A DNA stretch of 18,898 nt, taken from NCBI GenBank assembly GCA_023388835.1, contig JAEWFK010000042.1, forward strand, positions 1 through 18,898, in the 5' to 3' direction. Below the pieces are notes generated by a model that was given only the letters and a program-made list of their open reading frames with translations, was not told the DNA's origin and ran no database searches. Of the stretch, positions 7,636-15,248 are shown piece by piece (the stretch's first letter is position 1; each line of letters opens with the position of its first letter). The translations under genes were made by a program, and so were the position numbers. This DNA is from Pseudomonadota bacterium (GTDB taxonomy: Bacteria; Pseudomonadota; Gammaproteobacteria; Burkholderiales; Burkholderiaceae_B).

Positions 7636-7652
7636 CAACACCGGGGTCAGTG
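7610..7652. repeat. direct repeat GGGGTCNGTG around the hairpin
   Basis: GGGGTCTGTG at 7610-7619 recurs as GGGGTCAGTG at 7643-7652, starting 33 bp later. The second copy covers the last His codon and stop of serB. The intervening GACCCC (7624-7629) can pair with either copy, so two alternative hairpins are possible. Confidence 0.5.
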
Positions 7653-8498
7653 GCTGAGGCGGAACCAGTTAAGAATGGCGTGAAGGCCGCTGTAATTGAG
7701 GGCGTAGGCGGCTTGCTCGCGAACCACGGGTTTCGCCCGATAGGCGACCGAGTAGCGCGCCAGAGCCATCATGGCCAAGTCGTTGGCACCGTCGCCGACA
7801 GCAATGATCTGCTGCGGCGTCGCCCCCAGGTCTGCAGCCATGGCCGCAAGATGCGCCGCCTTGCCGCGTGCATCGACAATGTCGCCCAGCACCCGGCCTG
7901 TCAATCGGCCCTTGTCCACTTCCAGCACGTTGGCGTGACAGGCATCCAGACCCAGACGTTCGCGCAGGCGCTCTGTGAAGAACGTGAAACCGCCCGATAC
8001 CAGCAAGGTGCGCAAGCCGTGCTTCTTGACGGTCGCAATCAACTGCTCGGCACCGGGATTCAAGCACAGGCGCTGATCATAGACTTCCAGCAGTGCGGCT
8101 TCAGGCACGCCTTCAAGCAGCGCAACACGACGGCGCAGACTCTCGGCGAAATCGGTGATCTCGCCGCGCATCGCGGCTTCGGTGATGGCCGCTACTTCAG
8201 CCTTGCGCCCCACGGCATCGGCGATCTCATCGATGCATTCGATGCTCACCAGCGTCGAATCCATGTCCATCGCCAGAATGCGACACTCCCGCAGCAAGTC
8301 GATCTGTGGAAGGAAGGCATAGTCCATGCGGTATTGTTCGCAGTGCGCCGCAACCGCCGGCAGTTCGGAAGCATCTGCTTCGAGCAGCCGCACCGCCGTG
8401 CGGCCGAGTTCCTGCACGCCCGCGGCGGAAACGATGGCCGCGATCTGTTCGACGTGGGCAGCCATCAGGCTGGGCGATTGAAGAATGAGATGGGACAT
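7647..8498 (-). CDS. serB: phosphoserine phosphatase SerB
   Basis: SerB hydrolyses O-phospho-L-serine to L-serine and phosphate, the last step of serine synthesis, in the cytosol. The 283-residue protein has an N-terminal regulatory region of about 70 residues, then a HAD-fold phosphatase. Its motif I is DMDST, with nucleophile D78 and acid/base D80. Motif II is SGG at 168-170, a conserved lysine lies near 213, and motif III is GDGAND at 235-240. The cap-domain segment ECIDEIAD (87-94) is typical of SerB. The ATG at 8498 lacks a good Shine-Dalgarno. The gene is convergent with mfd and lies on the same strand as the nuo operon, separated from DUF2818 by 183 bp holding a tandem repeat array. 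Whether it is read from a nuo transcript or its own promoter cannot be decided. Confidence 0.95.
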   Translation of the reverse strand: MSHLILQSPSLMAAHVEQIAAIVSAAGVQELGRTAVRLLEADASELPAVAAHCEQYRMDYAFLPQIDLLRECRILAMDMDSTLVSIECIDEIADAVGRKAEVAAITEAAMRGEITDFAESLRRRVALLEGVPEAALLEVYDQRLCLNPGAEQLIATVKKHGLRTLLVSGGFTFFTERLRERLGLDACHANVLEVDKGRLTGRVLGDIVDARGKAAHLAAMAADLGATPQQIIAVGDGANDLAMMALARYSVAYRAKPVVREQAAYALNYSGLHAILNWFRLSH

Positions 8499-8519
8499 GA
8501 GGATGTATGGGCAGGAAAT

Positions 8520-8536
8520 GGCGGCGTGAAGCCGCC
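8520..8536 (-). terminator. short GC hairpin upstream of serB
   Basis: GGCGGC (8520-8525) pairs perfectly with GCCGCC (8531-8536) around a 5-nt loop, 21 bp before the serB start. On the minus strand it is followed by only ATTT. It could weaken read-through from nuo/DUF2818 or act in the serB leader; the evidence is the stem alone. Confidence 0.3.
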
Positions 8537-8541
8537 GAGGG

Positions 8542-8696
8542 TATCAAGTGTCGTGACGTTTTCGTGATCAAACGCGTGACGCTCTCTTGATCAAACGCGG
8601 GACGCTCTCTTGATCAAGTGTGACGCTTTGGTGATCTGGTGCCGTGACGCTTTGCGATCGGGTTCCGTGGCGCTTTCGCGATCAGGCGCCGTGCCG
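8542..8696. repeat. degenerate 21-24 bp tandem repeat with phased GATC
   Basis: A unit resembling GTGACGCTTTCGTGATCAAACGC recurs with starts at 8553, 8576, 8599, 8620, 8644, 8667 and a decayed copy at 8691. A further decayed copy precedes the first (TATCAAGTGTC at 8542). GATC occurs at 8566, 8589, 8612, 8633, 8656 and 8680, spaced 23, 23, 21, 23 and 24 bp. The units near 8576-8620 are the most alike, and 8609-8618 is a perfect palindrome (CTTGATCAAG). The array fills most of the serB/DUF2818 gap and supplies the TGA stop of the DUF2818 gene (8682-8684). The unit is not a multiple of three, so it is not a coding repeat. Confidence 0.8.
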
Positions 8697-9272
8697 CTGC
8701 GTAGTGCTGCTCTGGACGGACTTCCTCGCAGCATCGCCCCCCACGTGGCGCCGTTTCATGAGATAACGCCAAACGAAGGCCGGGTAACCGAGCACCACGA
8801 ACAGGCTGAGAGTGATGGCGTAGAACTCCCAACCCTGTGCAAAACGATTACCCAGGTTGGCTTCCAGCGCGAATCCCAGCACTCCGACCAGGGTGTAGAA
8901 CGTCAACATCTCAAGCAGCCGCTCGAAGACGGACTTCTGAACGAGCAAACCCCGGCTACGCCACCCAGGGTAAGCGAGTACGACACCCGCCGCCAGCGCC
9001 AAGACCAGCAGAATTCCGACGAAGCGCGCCACCGACGCCGCGTCCGACGCCATGAAAACACCCTGTCCGATCAGCATCAGGGTCGCCGCGCCCCAGCCCA
9101 CCAGCACACCGAAAAAGAGGACCGATGTGCCCCACATGAACCAGCCCGGACGCTCCGCTTCACCCTTCTGACGCCACGGAAGAGCCAGGAAGGGCCGCTG
9201 GGCGATAAAGGGCAGGTTTGCCGTGATGAGGGCCAGGAACACAAGCAGCCAGACGGCAAACGATTGACTCAT
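8682..9272 (-). CDS. enlarged DUF2818 family membrane protein at the end of the nuo operon
   Basis: This 196-residue hydrophobic protein has unknown function. The N-terminus (residues 1-33, with ITANLPF) and the segment 117-174 (RLLE, then GWEFYA, LGYP and WRYL) look like DUF2818, a family I remember as about 100 residues and common just after nuoN in Burkholderiales. Here about 75 residues, with two additional predicted TM helices (about 46-70 and 83-103), lie between those parts. Predicted helices are near 5-23, 46-70, 83-103, 121-137 and 150-170. The inserted part shares LVG and VVLxYP with the C-terminal part, hinting at duplication. The polar tail from residue 176 looks unconserved, and its stop codon is inside a tandem repeat. 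It begins 7 bp after the nuoN stop without a clear ribosome site, so it is probably cotranslated. A role in complex I assembly or stability is inferred from position only. Confidence 0.75.
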   Translation of the reverse strand: MSQSFAVWLLVFLALITANLPFIAQRPFLALPWRQKGEAERPGWFMWGTSVLFFGVLVGWGAATLMLIGQGVFMASDAASVARFVGILLVLALAAGVVLAYPGWRSRGLLVQKSVFERLLEMLTFYTLVGVLGFALEANLGNRFAQGWEFYAITLSLFVVLGYPAFVWRYLMKRRHVGGDAARKSVQSSTTQRHGA

Positions 9273-9279
9273 TGAAGGC

Positions 9280-10770
9280 TCAGAATTGCAGCGACTGGCG
9301 GATGACGTTCACGCAAAGCGCCATCAGGCCGCCCGGCAGAATGCCCAGCAAGAGGACCAGCGCGCCATTGACGGTCATGAGCCCATTGGTCAGGACACCG
9401 GTGTCGAGGGCGGCCGTCTCGCCTTCCGGCTCATCGAAGTACGCCACCTTGACCACACGCAGGTAATAGAAGGCGCCAATCAGCGACATGATGACCGCGA
9501 ATACAGCGACCCAGATATAGCCTGCGCCGATCAGCGCCTGCAGAACCGCCAGCTTGGCGTAGAAACCGGCCAGCGGCGGAATGCCGGTCAGAGAGAACAT
9601 GGACAGCATCAACATGGCGGCCATGATGGGGCTGCGGCGATTCAGGCCCTTCAGGTCGGAAATGTTCTCGCATTCGAAACCGCGATGGCTCAGCAGCATG
9701 ATCATCCCGAATGTCACCAAGGTCGTCAGCACGTAGATGACCATGTAGAACAGTGCCGAGCCGTAGGCCATGCCTGCGGCGGCGCTGTCGCCGTCGATGA
9801 CGCCGGAGAGCAGACCCAGCAAGACGAACCCCATTTGCGAGATACTGGAATACGCCAGCATCCGCTTGAAGTTCGTCTGCACGATGGCGGTCAGGTTGCC
9901 GATGGCGAGCGACAGCACGGCCAGGACCATCAGCATGGGCTGCCAGTCTATGGCCAGCCCATGCAGGCCGTCGATGAGGAAGCGCAGAGTGATCGCAAGG
10001 GCGGCCAGCTTGGGCGCCGCGGCGATGATCAGCGTAACCGAGGTGGGCGCGCCCTGATAGACGTCGGGCGACCACATGTGGAACGGAGCGGCAGCCAGCT
10101 TGAAGCCCAGGCCGGTCACCACGAACACCACGCCGAACACCAGCGGCAGACGCTGCGGCTCCCCGTTCGCGATCACTTCAGCGATGCGGGCGAGGTCCAG
10201 CGAGCCTGTCGCGCCATAAATCATGGACATGCCGTAGAGCAGTACGCCTGAAGCCATGGAGCCCAGCACGAAATACTTCATAGCGGCCTCGCTCGACGGC
10301 AGGTGATCACGACGCACCGCCACCAGCGCATACAGCGCGAAGGACATCAGTTCCAGACCCAGATACACGGTCAGCATGCTGCCGGCCGAGATCATCACCA
10401 TTTGTCCCAATAGCGCAAACAGCGTAAGCGAATACATTTCGCCCCCGTTGCGCGTCATGTCGCGGGCCTCGTTGTAGCCGCGGCCGTAGATCAGTGAAGC
10501 GATGACCGCCAGGTAGGTAATCACCTTCAAAAAGTGCGACAGCGAATCGACGACATAGAGGCCGCCGAAACTGACACCCGCAGAACCGGCATTCCATTGG
10601 AACAAGGAGACCGCGGTCAGTACGACAAGCGTCAACAAGCTGAGCAGGAAGGTAACGTGCCGTGTTTCCGATTTGCTGAAAGCATCGATCAGCAGAACCG
10701 CGCCCGCCATGATCAACAGCAGAATCTCGGGCAAAGCCAAAGCGAAGTCAAAAGAGTTTTGCATGGTCAT
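9280..10770 (-). CDS. nuoN: NADH-quinone oxidoreductase subunit N
   Basis: NuoN is one of three antiporter-like, proton-translocating subunits of the complex I membrane arm. It has 496 residues, very hydrophobic, with about 14 helices. The key charges are present: E140 in YLGLELMS, K165 in EAAMKYF, K224 in GFKLAAAPFHMWSPD and K254 in APKLAA. They are offset by a constant seven from my recollection of E. coli E133, K158, K217 and K247, so the proton path appears intact. The ATG at 10770 is six bases after the nuoM stop; an in-frame ATG at 10764 is possible, and neither has a strong ribosome site. It is followed by the DUF2818 gene. It is distinguished from nuoM and nuoL by the GAPT-containing helix 8 region and by gene order. 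Confidence 0.96.
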   Translation of the reverse strand: MTMQNSFDFALALPEILLLIMAGAVLLIDAFSKSETRHVTFLLSLLTLVVLTAVSLFQWNAGSAGVSFGGLYVVDSLSHFLKVITYLAVIASLIYGRGYNEARDMTRNGGEMYSLTLFALLGQMVMISAGSMLTVYLGLELMSFALYALVAVRRDHLPSSEAAMKYFVLGSMASGVLLYGMSMIYGATGSLDLARIAEVIANGEPQRLPLVFGVVFVVTGLGFKLAAAPFHMWSPDVYQGAPTSVTLIIAAAPKLAALAITLRFLIDGLHGLAIDWQPMLMVLAVLSLAIGNLTAIVQTNFKRMLAYSSISQMGFVLLGLLSGVIDGDSAAAGMAYGSALFYMVIYVLTTLVTFGMIMLLSHRGFECENISDLKGLNRRSPIMAAMLMLSMFSLTGIPPLAGFYAKLAVLQALIGAGYIWVAVFAVIMSLIGAFYYLRVVKVAYFDEPEGETAALDTGVLTNGLMTVNGALVLLLGILPGGLMALCVNVIRQSLQF

Positions 10771-10776
10771 CGAGGC

Positions 10777-12276
10777 TTACAGTTTCGAGATGGCGATGTG
10801 CTGCAGCAGCGCATCGACCGACACGTGCATGACATCCGTGAAAGGCTTGGGATAGATGCCCATGAAGAGCACGGCAATGGCCAGCACCCCGAGTATGAAG
10901 AACTCACGGCTGTTGAGGTCGTTCATCTTGCGTACGTTGTCGTTGGTGATTTCACCGTAAGCAACGCGCTTGAGCATCCACAGCGAATACGACGCGCCCA
11001 GAATAAGCGAAGTCGCCGCCAACAGGCCCACCCAGAAGTTGAATTGGACCGACGCGATGATCACCATGAACTCGCCGACAAAACCGCTGGTGGCTGGCAG
11101 GCCGGCATTGGCCATGGAGAAAAGCACGAAGAAAGTCACAAAGCGGGGCATGACATTGATCACGCCGCCGTAATCGGCAATCTGCCGGCTGTGCAGGCGA
11201 TCGTAGAGTACGCCGATGCAAAGAAACATTGCGCCTGACACGAAGCCGTGAGAGATCATCTGCACGATGCCGCCTTCCAGGCCGCCCGTATTGAAAATGA
11301 ACAGACCCAGTGTGACGAAGCCCATGTGGGCGACGGAGGAGTACGCCACCAGCTTCTTCATGTCTTCCTGCACGATCGCGACGAGACCGATGTAGATCAC
11401 GGCGATCAGGGAAAGCGCGATCATCATGCCCGATAAGGTATGCGAGGCATCCGGCACGATGGGCAGCGAGAAGCGCAGGAAGCCGTAGGCCCCGAGTTTC
11501 AGCATGATGGCGGCCAGCACCACAGAACCGCCGGTCGGCGCTTCGACGTGGGCGTCCGGCAACCAAGTATGCACCGGCCACATGGGGACTTTCACCGCGA
11601 AAGCAGCCAGCAACGCCAGGAAGATCAGGATCTGAGGCGTATGCGCAAGGGCCGTCTTGTGCCAGGTCAAGATGTCGAACGAACCGCCCGATACATGCCA
11701 CAGGTAGATGAAGGCCACCAGCATGAGCAGCGAGCCCAACAGCGTGTACAGAAAGAACTTGAATGCCGCGTACACCCGGTTCGGGCCGCCCCACACACCG
11801 ATGATGAGGTACATCGGAATCAGCGTGGCTTCGAAGAAGACATAGAACAACATCGCGTCAAGCGCCGCGAATACGCCGATCATCAGGCCCGACAGAATCA
11901 GGAAGGCACCCATGTACTGCGAGACCCGGCTGGTGATGACTTCCCACCCGGCCAGCACCACGATAATGGTGATGAAGGCCGTGAGCAGCACGAACCACAG
12001 CGAGATGCCGTCGACACCCAGGTGATAGTTCACTGCGAAGTTTTCGATCCAGGGGGCCAGCTCGACGAACTGCATATTGGCTGTATAGGGATCGAAACCG
12101 GTATACAGCGGAATGGTCACCAGGAAGCCCAAAACGGCACCGACCAGCGACAACACCCGCGTCAGTTCGGGCCGATCATCGCGCCCGACCAGCAGTACCA
12201 GCAGGCCGGCGACGATCGGCACAAAAATCGCGAGCGTTAGCCATGGAAAAGTTGAAGACGCCATATCGCTAGCCAT
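10777..12276 (-). CDS. nuoM: NADH-quinone oxidoreductase subunit M
   Basis: NuoM is the middle antiporter-like subunit of the complex I membrane arm. From ATG 12276 it has 499 residues. The functional charges are E149 in VFFEATLIPMY, K229 in FAVKVPMWPVHTWLPDAH, K260 in IMLKLGAYG and E402 in VGEFM, matching the glutamate/lysine set of the family. The frame stays open upstream to 12390 inside nuoL, but the chosen start gives a TGATG overlap with the nuoL stop (12274-12278), typical of translational coupling, and a normal length. An ATG four codons later (12264) is the alternative; neither has a convincing Shine-Dalgarno. The sequence is intact, with no frameshift. Confidence 0.95.
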   Translation of the reverse strand: MASDMASSTFPWLTLAIFVPIVAGLLVLLVGRDDRPELTRVLSLVGAVLGFLVTIPLYTGFDPYTANMQFVELAPWIENFAVNYHLGVDGISLWFVLLTAFITIIVVLAGWEVITSRVSQYMGAFLILSGLMIGVFAALDAMLFYVFFEATLIPMYLIIGVWGGPNRVYAAFKFFLYTLLGSLLMLVAFIYLWHVSGGSFDILTWHKTALAHTPQILIFLALLAAFAVKVPMWPVHTWLPDAHVEAPTGGSVVLAAIMLKLGAYGFLRFSLPIVPDASHTLSGMMIALSLIAVIYIGLVAIVQEDMKKLVAYSSVAHMGFVTLGLFIFNTGGLEGGIVQMISHGFVSGAMFLCIGVLYDRLHSRQIADYGGVINVMPRFVTFFVLFSMANAGLPATSGFVGEFMVIIASVQFNFWVGLLAATSLILGASYSLWMLKRVAYGEITNDNVRKMNDLNSREFFILGVLAIAVLFMGIYPKPFTDVMHVSVDALLQHIAISKL

Positions 12277-14276
12277 CAGTGAACCGTCAACACGAAAAAG
12301 GTTAATAAAGCCATGATCCCGATGATCATCGCAAAGGCGTAGTGATAGATGTAGCCGGACTGCAGGTGACGGCTGACGGCCGCGACCCAACCGACCACTC
12401 GGGCACTGCCATTGACCATCACACCGTCGATCAGACTGCGGTCACCGCCCTTCCAGAAGCCGTGGCCGAGACCGCGCGCACCGCGAGCGATGACCTGCTC
12501 GTTGAACCAGTCGGCGTAGTACTTGTTCTCGAGGATACGGTTGATGCCGGACAGCGCACCGTAGACCTTGGGCGGCAGTGCCGGATTCACTATGTAGCAG
12601 TACCATGCGACCACCAGGCCCGCGACCATCAGCCAGAACGGCACCGTGACGAAGCCGTGCAGCGCGTAGGCCACCCAGCCGTGCCAGTGGCCGGCAAGCG
12701 TCGCCATGGCGGGGTGTTCCGGCCGTACCGAGATCACGCCATTGAAGAAGTCGCCGAACAGAATGGGATCCGCGAACAGCATGCCGGCCAGCACCGACGG
12801 CACCGCAAGCACGATCAGGGGCAAGGTCACGACCCAGGGGGATTCATGCGGCGTACCAGCATGATGGTGTTCATCATGCCCATGGTCCTGCGGGTACGGC
12901 GGGTTGCGGAAGCGTTCCGGACCGTGGAAGACGAGGAAGTACACGCGGAAGGAATACAGCGAAGTCACGAACACGCCGATCAGGGTCGCGTAATACGCAA
13001 AGCTTGCACCCCATACGTTGGCTGCTCCGGCCGCCTCGATGATCTGTTCCTTGGAATAGAAGCCTGAGAAGAACGGGGTACCGACCAGGGCCAGCGTGCC
13101 GATCAGGAAGGTGATCCAGGTAATAGGCATGTATTTGCGCAGGCCGCCCATGTTCCGGATGTCCTGATCATGATGCATGCCGATGATGACCGACCCGGCC
13201 CCCAGGAACAACAGCGCCTTGAAGAAAGCATGTGTCATCAGGTGGAAGATGGCCGCGGAATAGGCGGATGCGCCCAGGGCCACAGTCATGTAACCCAGCT
13301 GCGAGAGCGTGGAATACGCCACCACCCGCTTGATGTCGGTCTGTATGATGCCCAGGATGCCCAGGAAAAGCGCACCGATGGCGCCGATCACGATCACGAA
13401 GGCCAGCGCCGTCGACGAAAGCTCGAACACTGGCGAAAAGCGCGCCACCATGAAAATGCCTGCCGTCACCATGGTCGCTGCGTGGATCAGCGCGGAAATG
13501 GGTGTGGGGCCTTCCATGGAATCGGGCAACCAGGCGTGCAGCGGCACTTGCGCGGACTTGCCCATGGCGCCCACGAACAGGCAGATGCAGGCCACGGTAA
13601 GCAGCTGCCAATCGGTACCCGGGAACGGCATCGTGGCCAGCTCCTGGCTACGTGCGAAAACTTCGCCGTAGTGCATGCTGCCGGTGTAGGCGAACAGCAG
13701 GCCGATGCCCAGAATGAAGCCAAAGTCGCCCACGCGGTTGACCAGGAACGCCTTCATGTTGGCAAAAATGGCCGTCGGCCGGGTGTACCAGAAACCGATC
13801 AACAGATAGGAAACCAGACCGACCGCTTCCCAACCGAAGAACAGCTGCACCATGTTGTTCGCCATGACCAGCATGAGCATGGAGAAGGTGAACAGCGAGA
13901 TGTAGGCGAAAAAGCGCTGATAGCCGGGGTCGTCGGCCATGTAGCCGATGGTGTAGATATGCACCATGAGCGAAACGCCCGTCACCACAACCATCATCAT
14001 GGCTGTCAGATTGTCCACCAGGAAACCCAGCTGCAGCGGCGTAGTGCCGATCACTGTCCAGGTGTAGAGGATTCCGTCGTAGGTATGACCGCCCAGTGTC
14101 TGGAACAGCGTCATCACCGAACCGACAAAGGACAGCGCAACCAGCGCAATGGTGATGACGTGCGAACCCCGGCGCGAGACGAAACGGCCCAGGAATCCCG
14201 TTCCGAACAGACCGGCCAGGATGGCACCCGCAAGGGGCGCCAGGGCGATCAACAGGTAAAAACTTGGTGAATTCAT
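12276..14276 (-). CDS. nuoL: NADH-quinone oxidoreductase subunit L
   Basis: NuoL is the distal antiporter-like subunit of complex I and includes the long lateral helix. It has 666 residues, longer than the 613 of E. coli. The proton-path residues are E150 in FFGWEAVGL, D184 in RVGDFGF, K240 in AMGKSAQVPLHAWLPD, H265 in ALIHAATMV, H345 and H349 in HLMTHAFFKA, K353 and K409. A His-rich hydrophilic stretch (about 465-478) lies between later helices, and the C-terminus (about 580-666) holds the amphipathic lateral helix and the last membrane helix. The ATG at 14276 is 16 bp after nuoK, with only GAG as a possible ribosome site. Its stop overlaps the nuoM start. No defect is seen. Confidence 0.96.
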   Translation of the reverse strand: MNSPSFYLLIALAPLAGAILAGLFGTGFLGRFVSRRGSHVITIALVALSFVGSVMTLFQTLGGHTYDGILYTWTVIGTTPLQLGFLVDNLTAMMMVVVTGVSLMVHIYTIGYMADDPGYQRFFAYISLFTFSMLMLVMANNMVQLFFGWEAVGLVSYLLIGFWYTRPTAIFANMKAFLVNRVGDFGFILGIGLLFAYTGSMHYGEVFARSQELATMPFPGTDWQLLTVACICLFVGAMGKSAQVPLHAWLPDSMEGPTPISALIHAATMVTAGIFMVARFSPVFELSSTALAFVIVIGAIGALFLGILGIIQTDIKRVVAYSTLSQLGYMTVALGASAYSAAIFHLMTHAFFKALLFLGAGSVIIGMHHDQDIRNMGGLRKYMPITWITFLIGTLALVGTPFFSGFYSKEQIIEAAGAANVWGASFAYYATLIGVFVTSLYSFRVYFLVFHGPERFRNPPYPQDHGHDEHHHAGTPHESPWVVTLPLIVLAVPSVLAGMLFADPILFGDFFNGVISVRPEHPAMATLAGHWHGWVAYALHGFVTVPFWLMVAGLVVAWYCYIVNPALPPKVYGALSGINRILENKYYADWFNEQVIARGARGLGHGFWKGGDRSLIDGVMVNGSARVVGWVAAVSRHLQSGYIYHYAFAMIIGIMALLTFFVLTVH

Positions 14277-14292
14277 AGTTTGCTCGACCCCA

Positions 14293-14601
14293 TCAACCCT
14301 TGAGCTGGTCCAGTTGTTCCACGTTGATCGTATTCATGTTGCGGAACAGCAGCACCAGAATCGCCAGACCGATGGCAGCTTCGGCGGCCGCTACCGTCAG
14401 GACGAAGAACACGAAGACCTGTCCGGCGGTATCGCCGAACCACGTGGAGAACGCGACGAAATTGATGTTGGCCGACAGAAGCATGAGTTCGATCGACATC
14501 AGCAGAATGATCAGATTGCGGCGGTTCAGAAAGAAACCGAAGATGCCGATCGTGAAAAGAATCGCGCCGAGTATCAGGTAATGAGCGAGTGTCAATGTCA
14601 T
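14293..14601 (-). CDS. nuoK: NADH-quinone oxidoreductase subunit K
   Basis: NuoK is a small three-helix subunit linking the quinone module to the proton pumps. It has 102 residues, the usual size. The two membrane glutamates needed for proton coupling are E38 in LLMSIELMLLSAN and E74 in AAAEAAIGLA (E36 and E72 in E. coli). The start overlaps the nuoJ stop in an ATGA (14598-14601). A good Shine-Dalgarno, AAGGGGA on the minus strand, lies in the end of nuoJ about seven bases upstream. The small spacing to nuoL and the coupled start indicate stoichiometric translation. Confidence 0.96.
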   Translation of the reverse strand: MTLTLAHYLILGAILFTIGIFGFFLNRRNLIILLMSIELMLLSANINFVAFSTWFGDTAGQVFVFFVLTVAAAEAAIGLAILVLLFRNMNTINVEQLDQLKG

Positions 14602-15230
14602 TTTGCTTCCCCTTGAGCGCTGCGGCCGGCTGAACCCGTTTCCTTGGGCACCTGAATATTGGCCATACGCACACGGTCGCGTGCACGTACCTTGACTTGG
14701 GCACTGGAAACGGTCCGCTTCACGTCGCTGCGCTTGCGCAGCGTCAGCGCAATGGCGGCGATCATGCCTACGAGCAGGATCACGCCACCCACCTGAACGG
14801 CAAAGACGTAGTCGGTGTACATGGCCTCGCCCAGCGCGAGCGTATTGTTGTAGTCGTCGCCCATGGGTTGCTGCGGTCCGGCGGCATGCCAGGTGGTACC
14901 CAGCACGAACGCCATTTCCAGCGCCATGACTACTGCGATCACGATGCCTAGCGGCAGGTAGGCCTTGAAGCCGGCCCGCAGGTTATCCATGCGTACGTCG
15001 AGCATCATGACGACGAACAGGAACATGACCAGCACCGCGCCGACATAAACGATCACCAGCAGCAAGCCGAGGAATTCTGCACCCAGCGTTATCCATAGCA
15101 TGGCTGCGGTGAAGAAAGTAAGGATCAGATGCAGAACCGCCGTGACGGGGCTGCGCGCAGTGACTACGCGCGCCGCCGCAACGATGAGCACGAAGGCAAG
15201 CAAATAGAACAGGACAGTGACGAAATTCAT
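14598..15230 (-). CDS. nuoJ: NADH-quinone oxidoreductase subunit J
   Basis: NuoJ is a five-helix membrane subunit of complex I beside NuoK and NuoA. It has 210 residues, against 184 in E. coli as I recall. Helix 3 carries the characteristic stretch LLLVIVYVGAVLVMF (56-70), the region that forms a pi-bulge in known structures; E52 precedes it. After the last helix (about 143-164) there is a basic hydrophilic C-terminal tail of about 45 residues, probably cytoplasmic and the main length difference from E. coli. The ATG at 15230 is 18 bp after nuoI and has only a weak ribosome site. Its stop overlaps the nuoK start. Confidence 0.95.
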   Translation of the reverse strand: MNFVTVLFYLLAFVLIVAAARVVTARSPVTAVLHLILTFFTAAMLWITLGAEFLGLLLVIVYVGAVLVMFLFVVMMLDVRMDNLRAGFKAYLPLGIVIAVVMALEMAFVLGTTWHAAGPQQPMGDDYNNTLALGEAMYTDYVFAVQVGGVILLVGMIAAIALTLRKRSDVKRTVSSAQVKVRARDRVRMANIQVPKETGSAGRSAQGEAK

Positions 15231-15248
15231 GAGGTTCAGGTCCCGGCG

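Noticed and set aside
7608..8567. Plus-strand open frame opposite serB
   Set aside because: SerB on the minus strand has all HAD motifs; the plus frame has none and begins within the mfd/serB hairpin.
8553..8696. CRISPR-like array between serB and DUF2818
   Set aside because: The 21-24 bp units are contiguous and degenerate, with no constant repeat separated by unique spacers and no cas gene nearby.
12279..12390. Upstream extension of nuoM into nuoL
   Set aside because: The extra 38 residues are a frame-shifted reading of the nuoL C-terminus; the TGATG junction and normal family length support ATG 12276.
12840..12885. His-rich loop in NuoL (about residues 465-478) as a novel metal site
   Set aside because: As I remember, similar His-rich loops are usual in betaproteobacterial NuoL, so it is probably a lineage feature and not specific.
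13170..14270. Long plus-strand open frame opposite nuoL
   Set aside because: It is a GC-driven shadow of nuoL; no motif, and nuoL itself is intact with all key residues.
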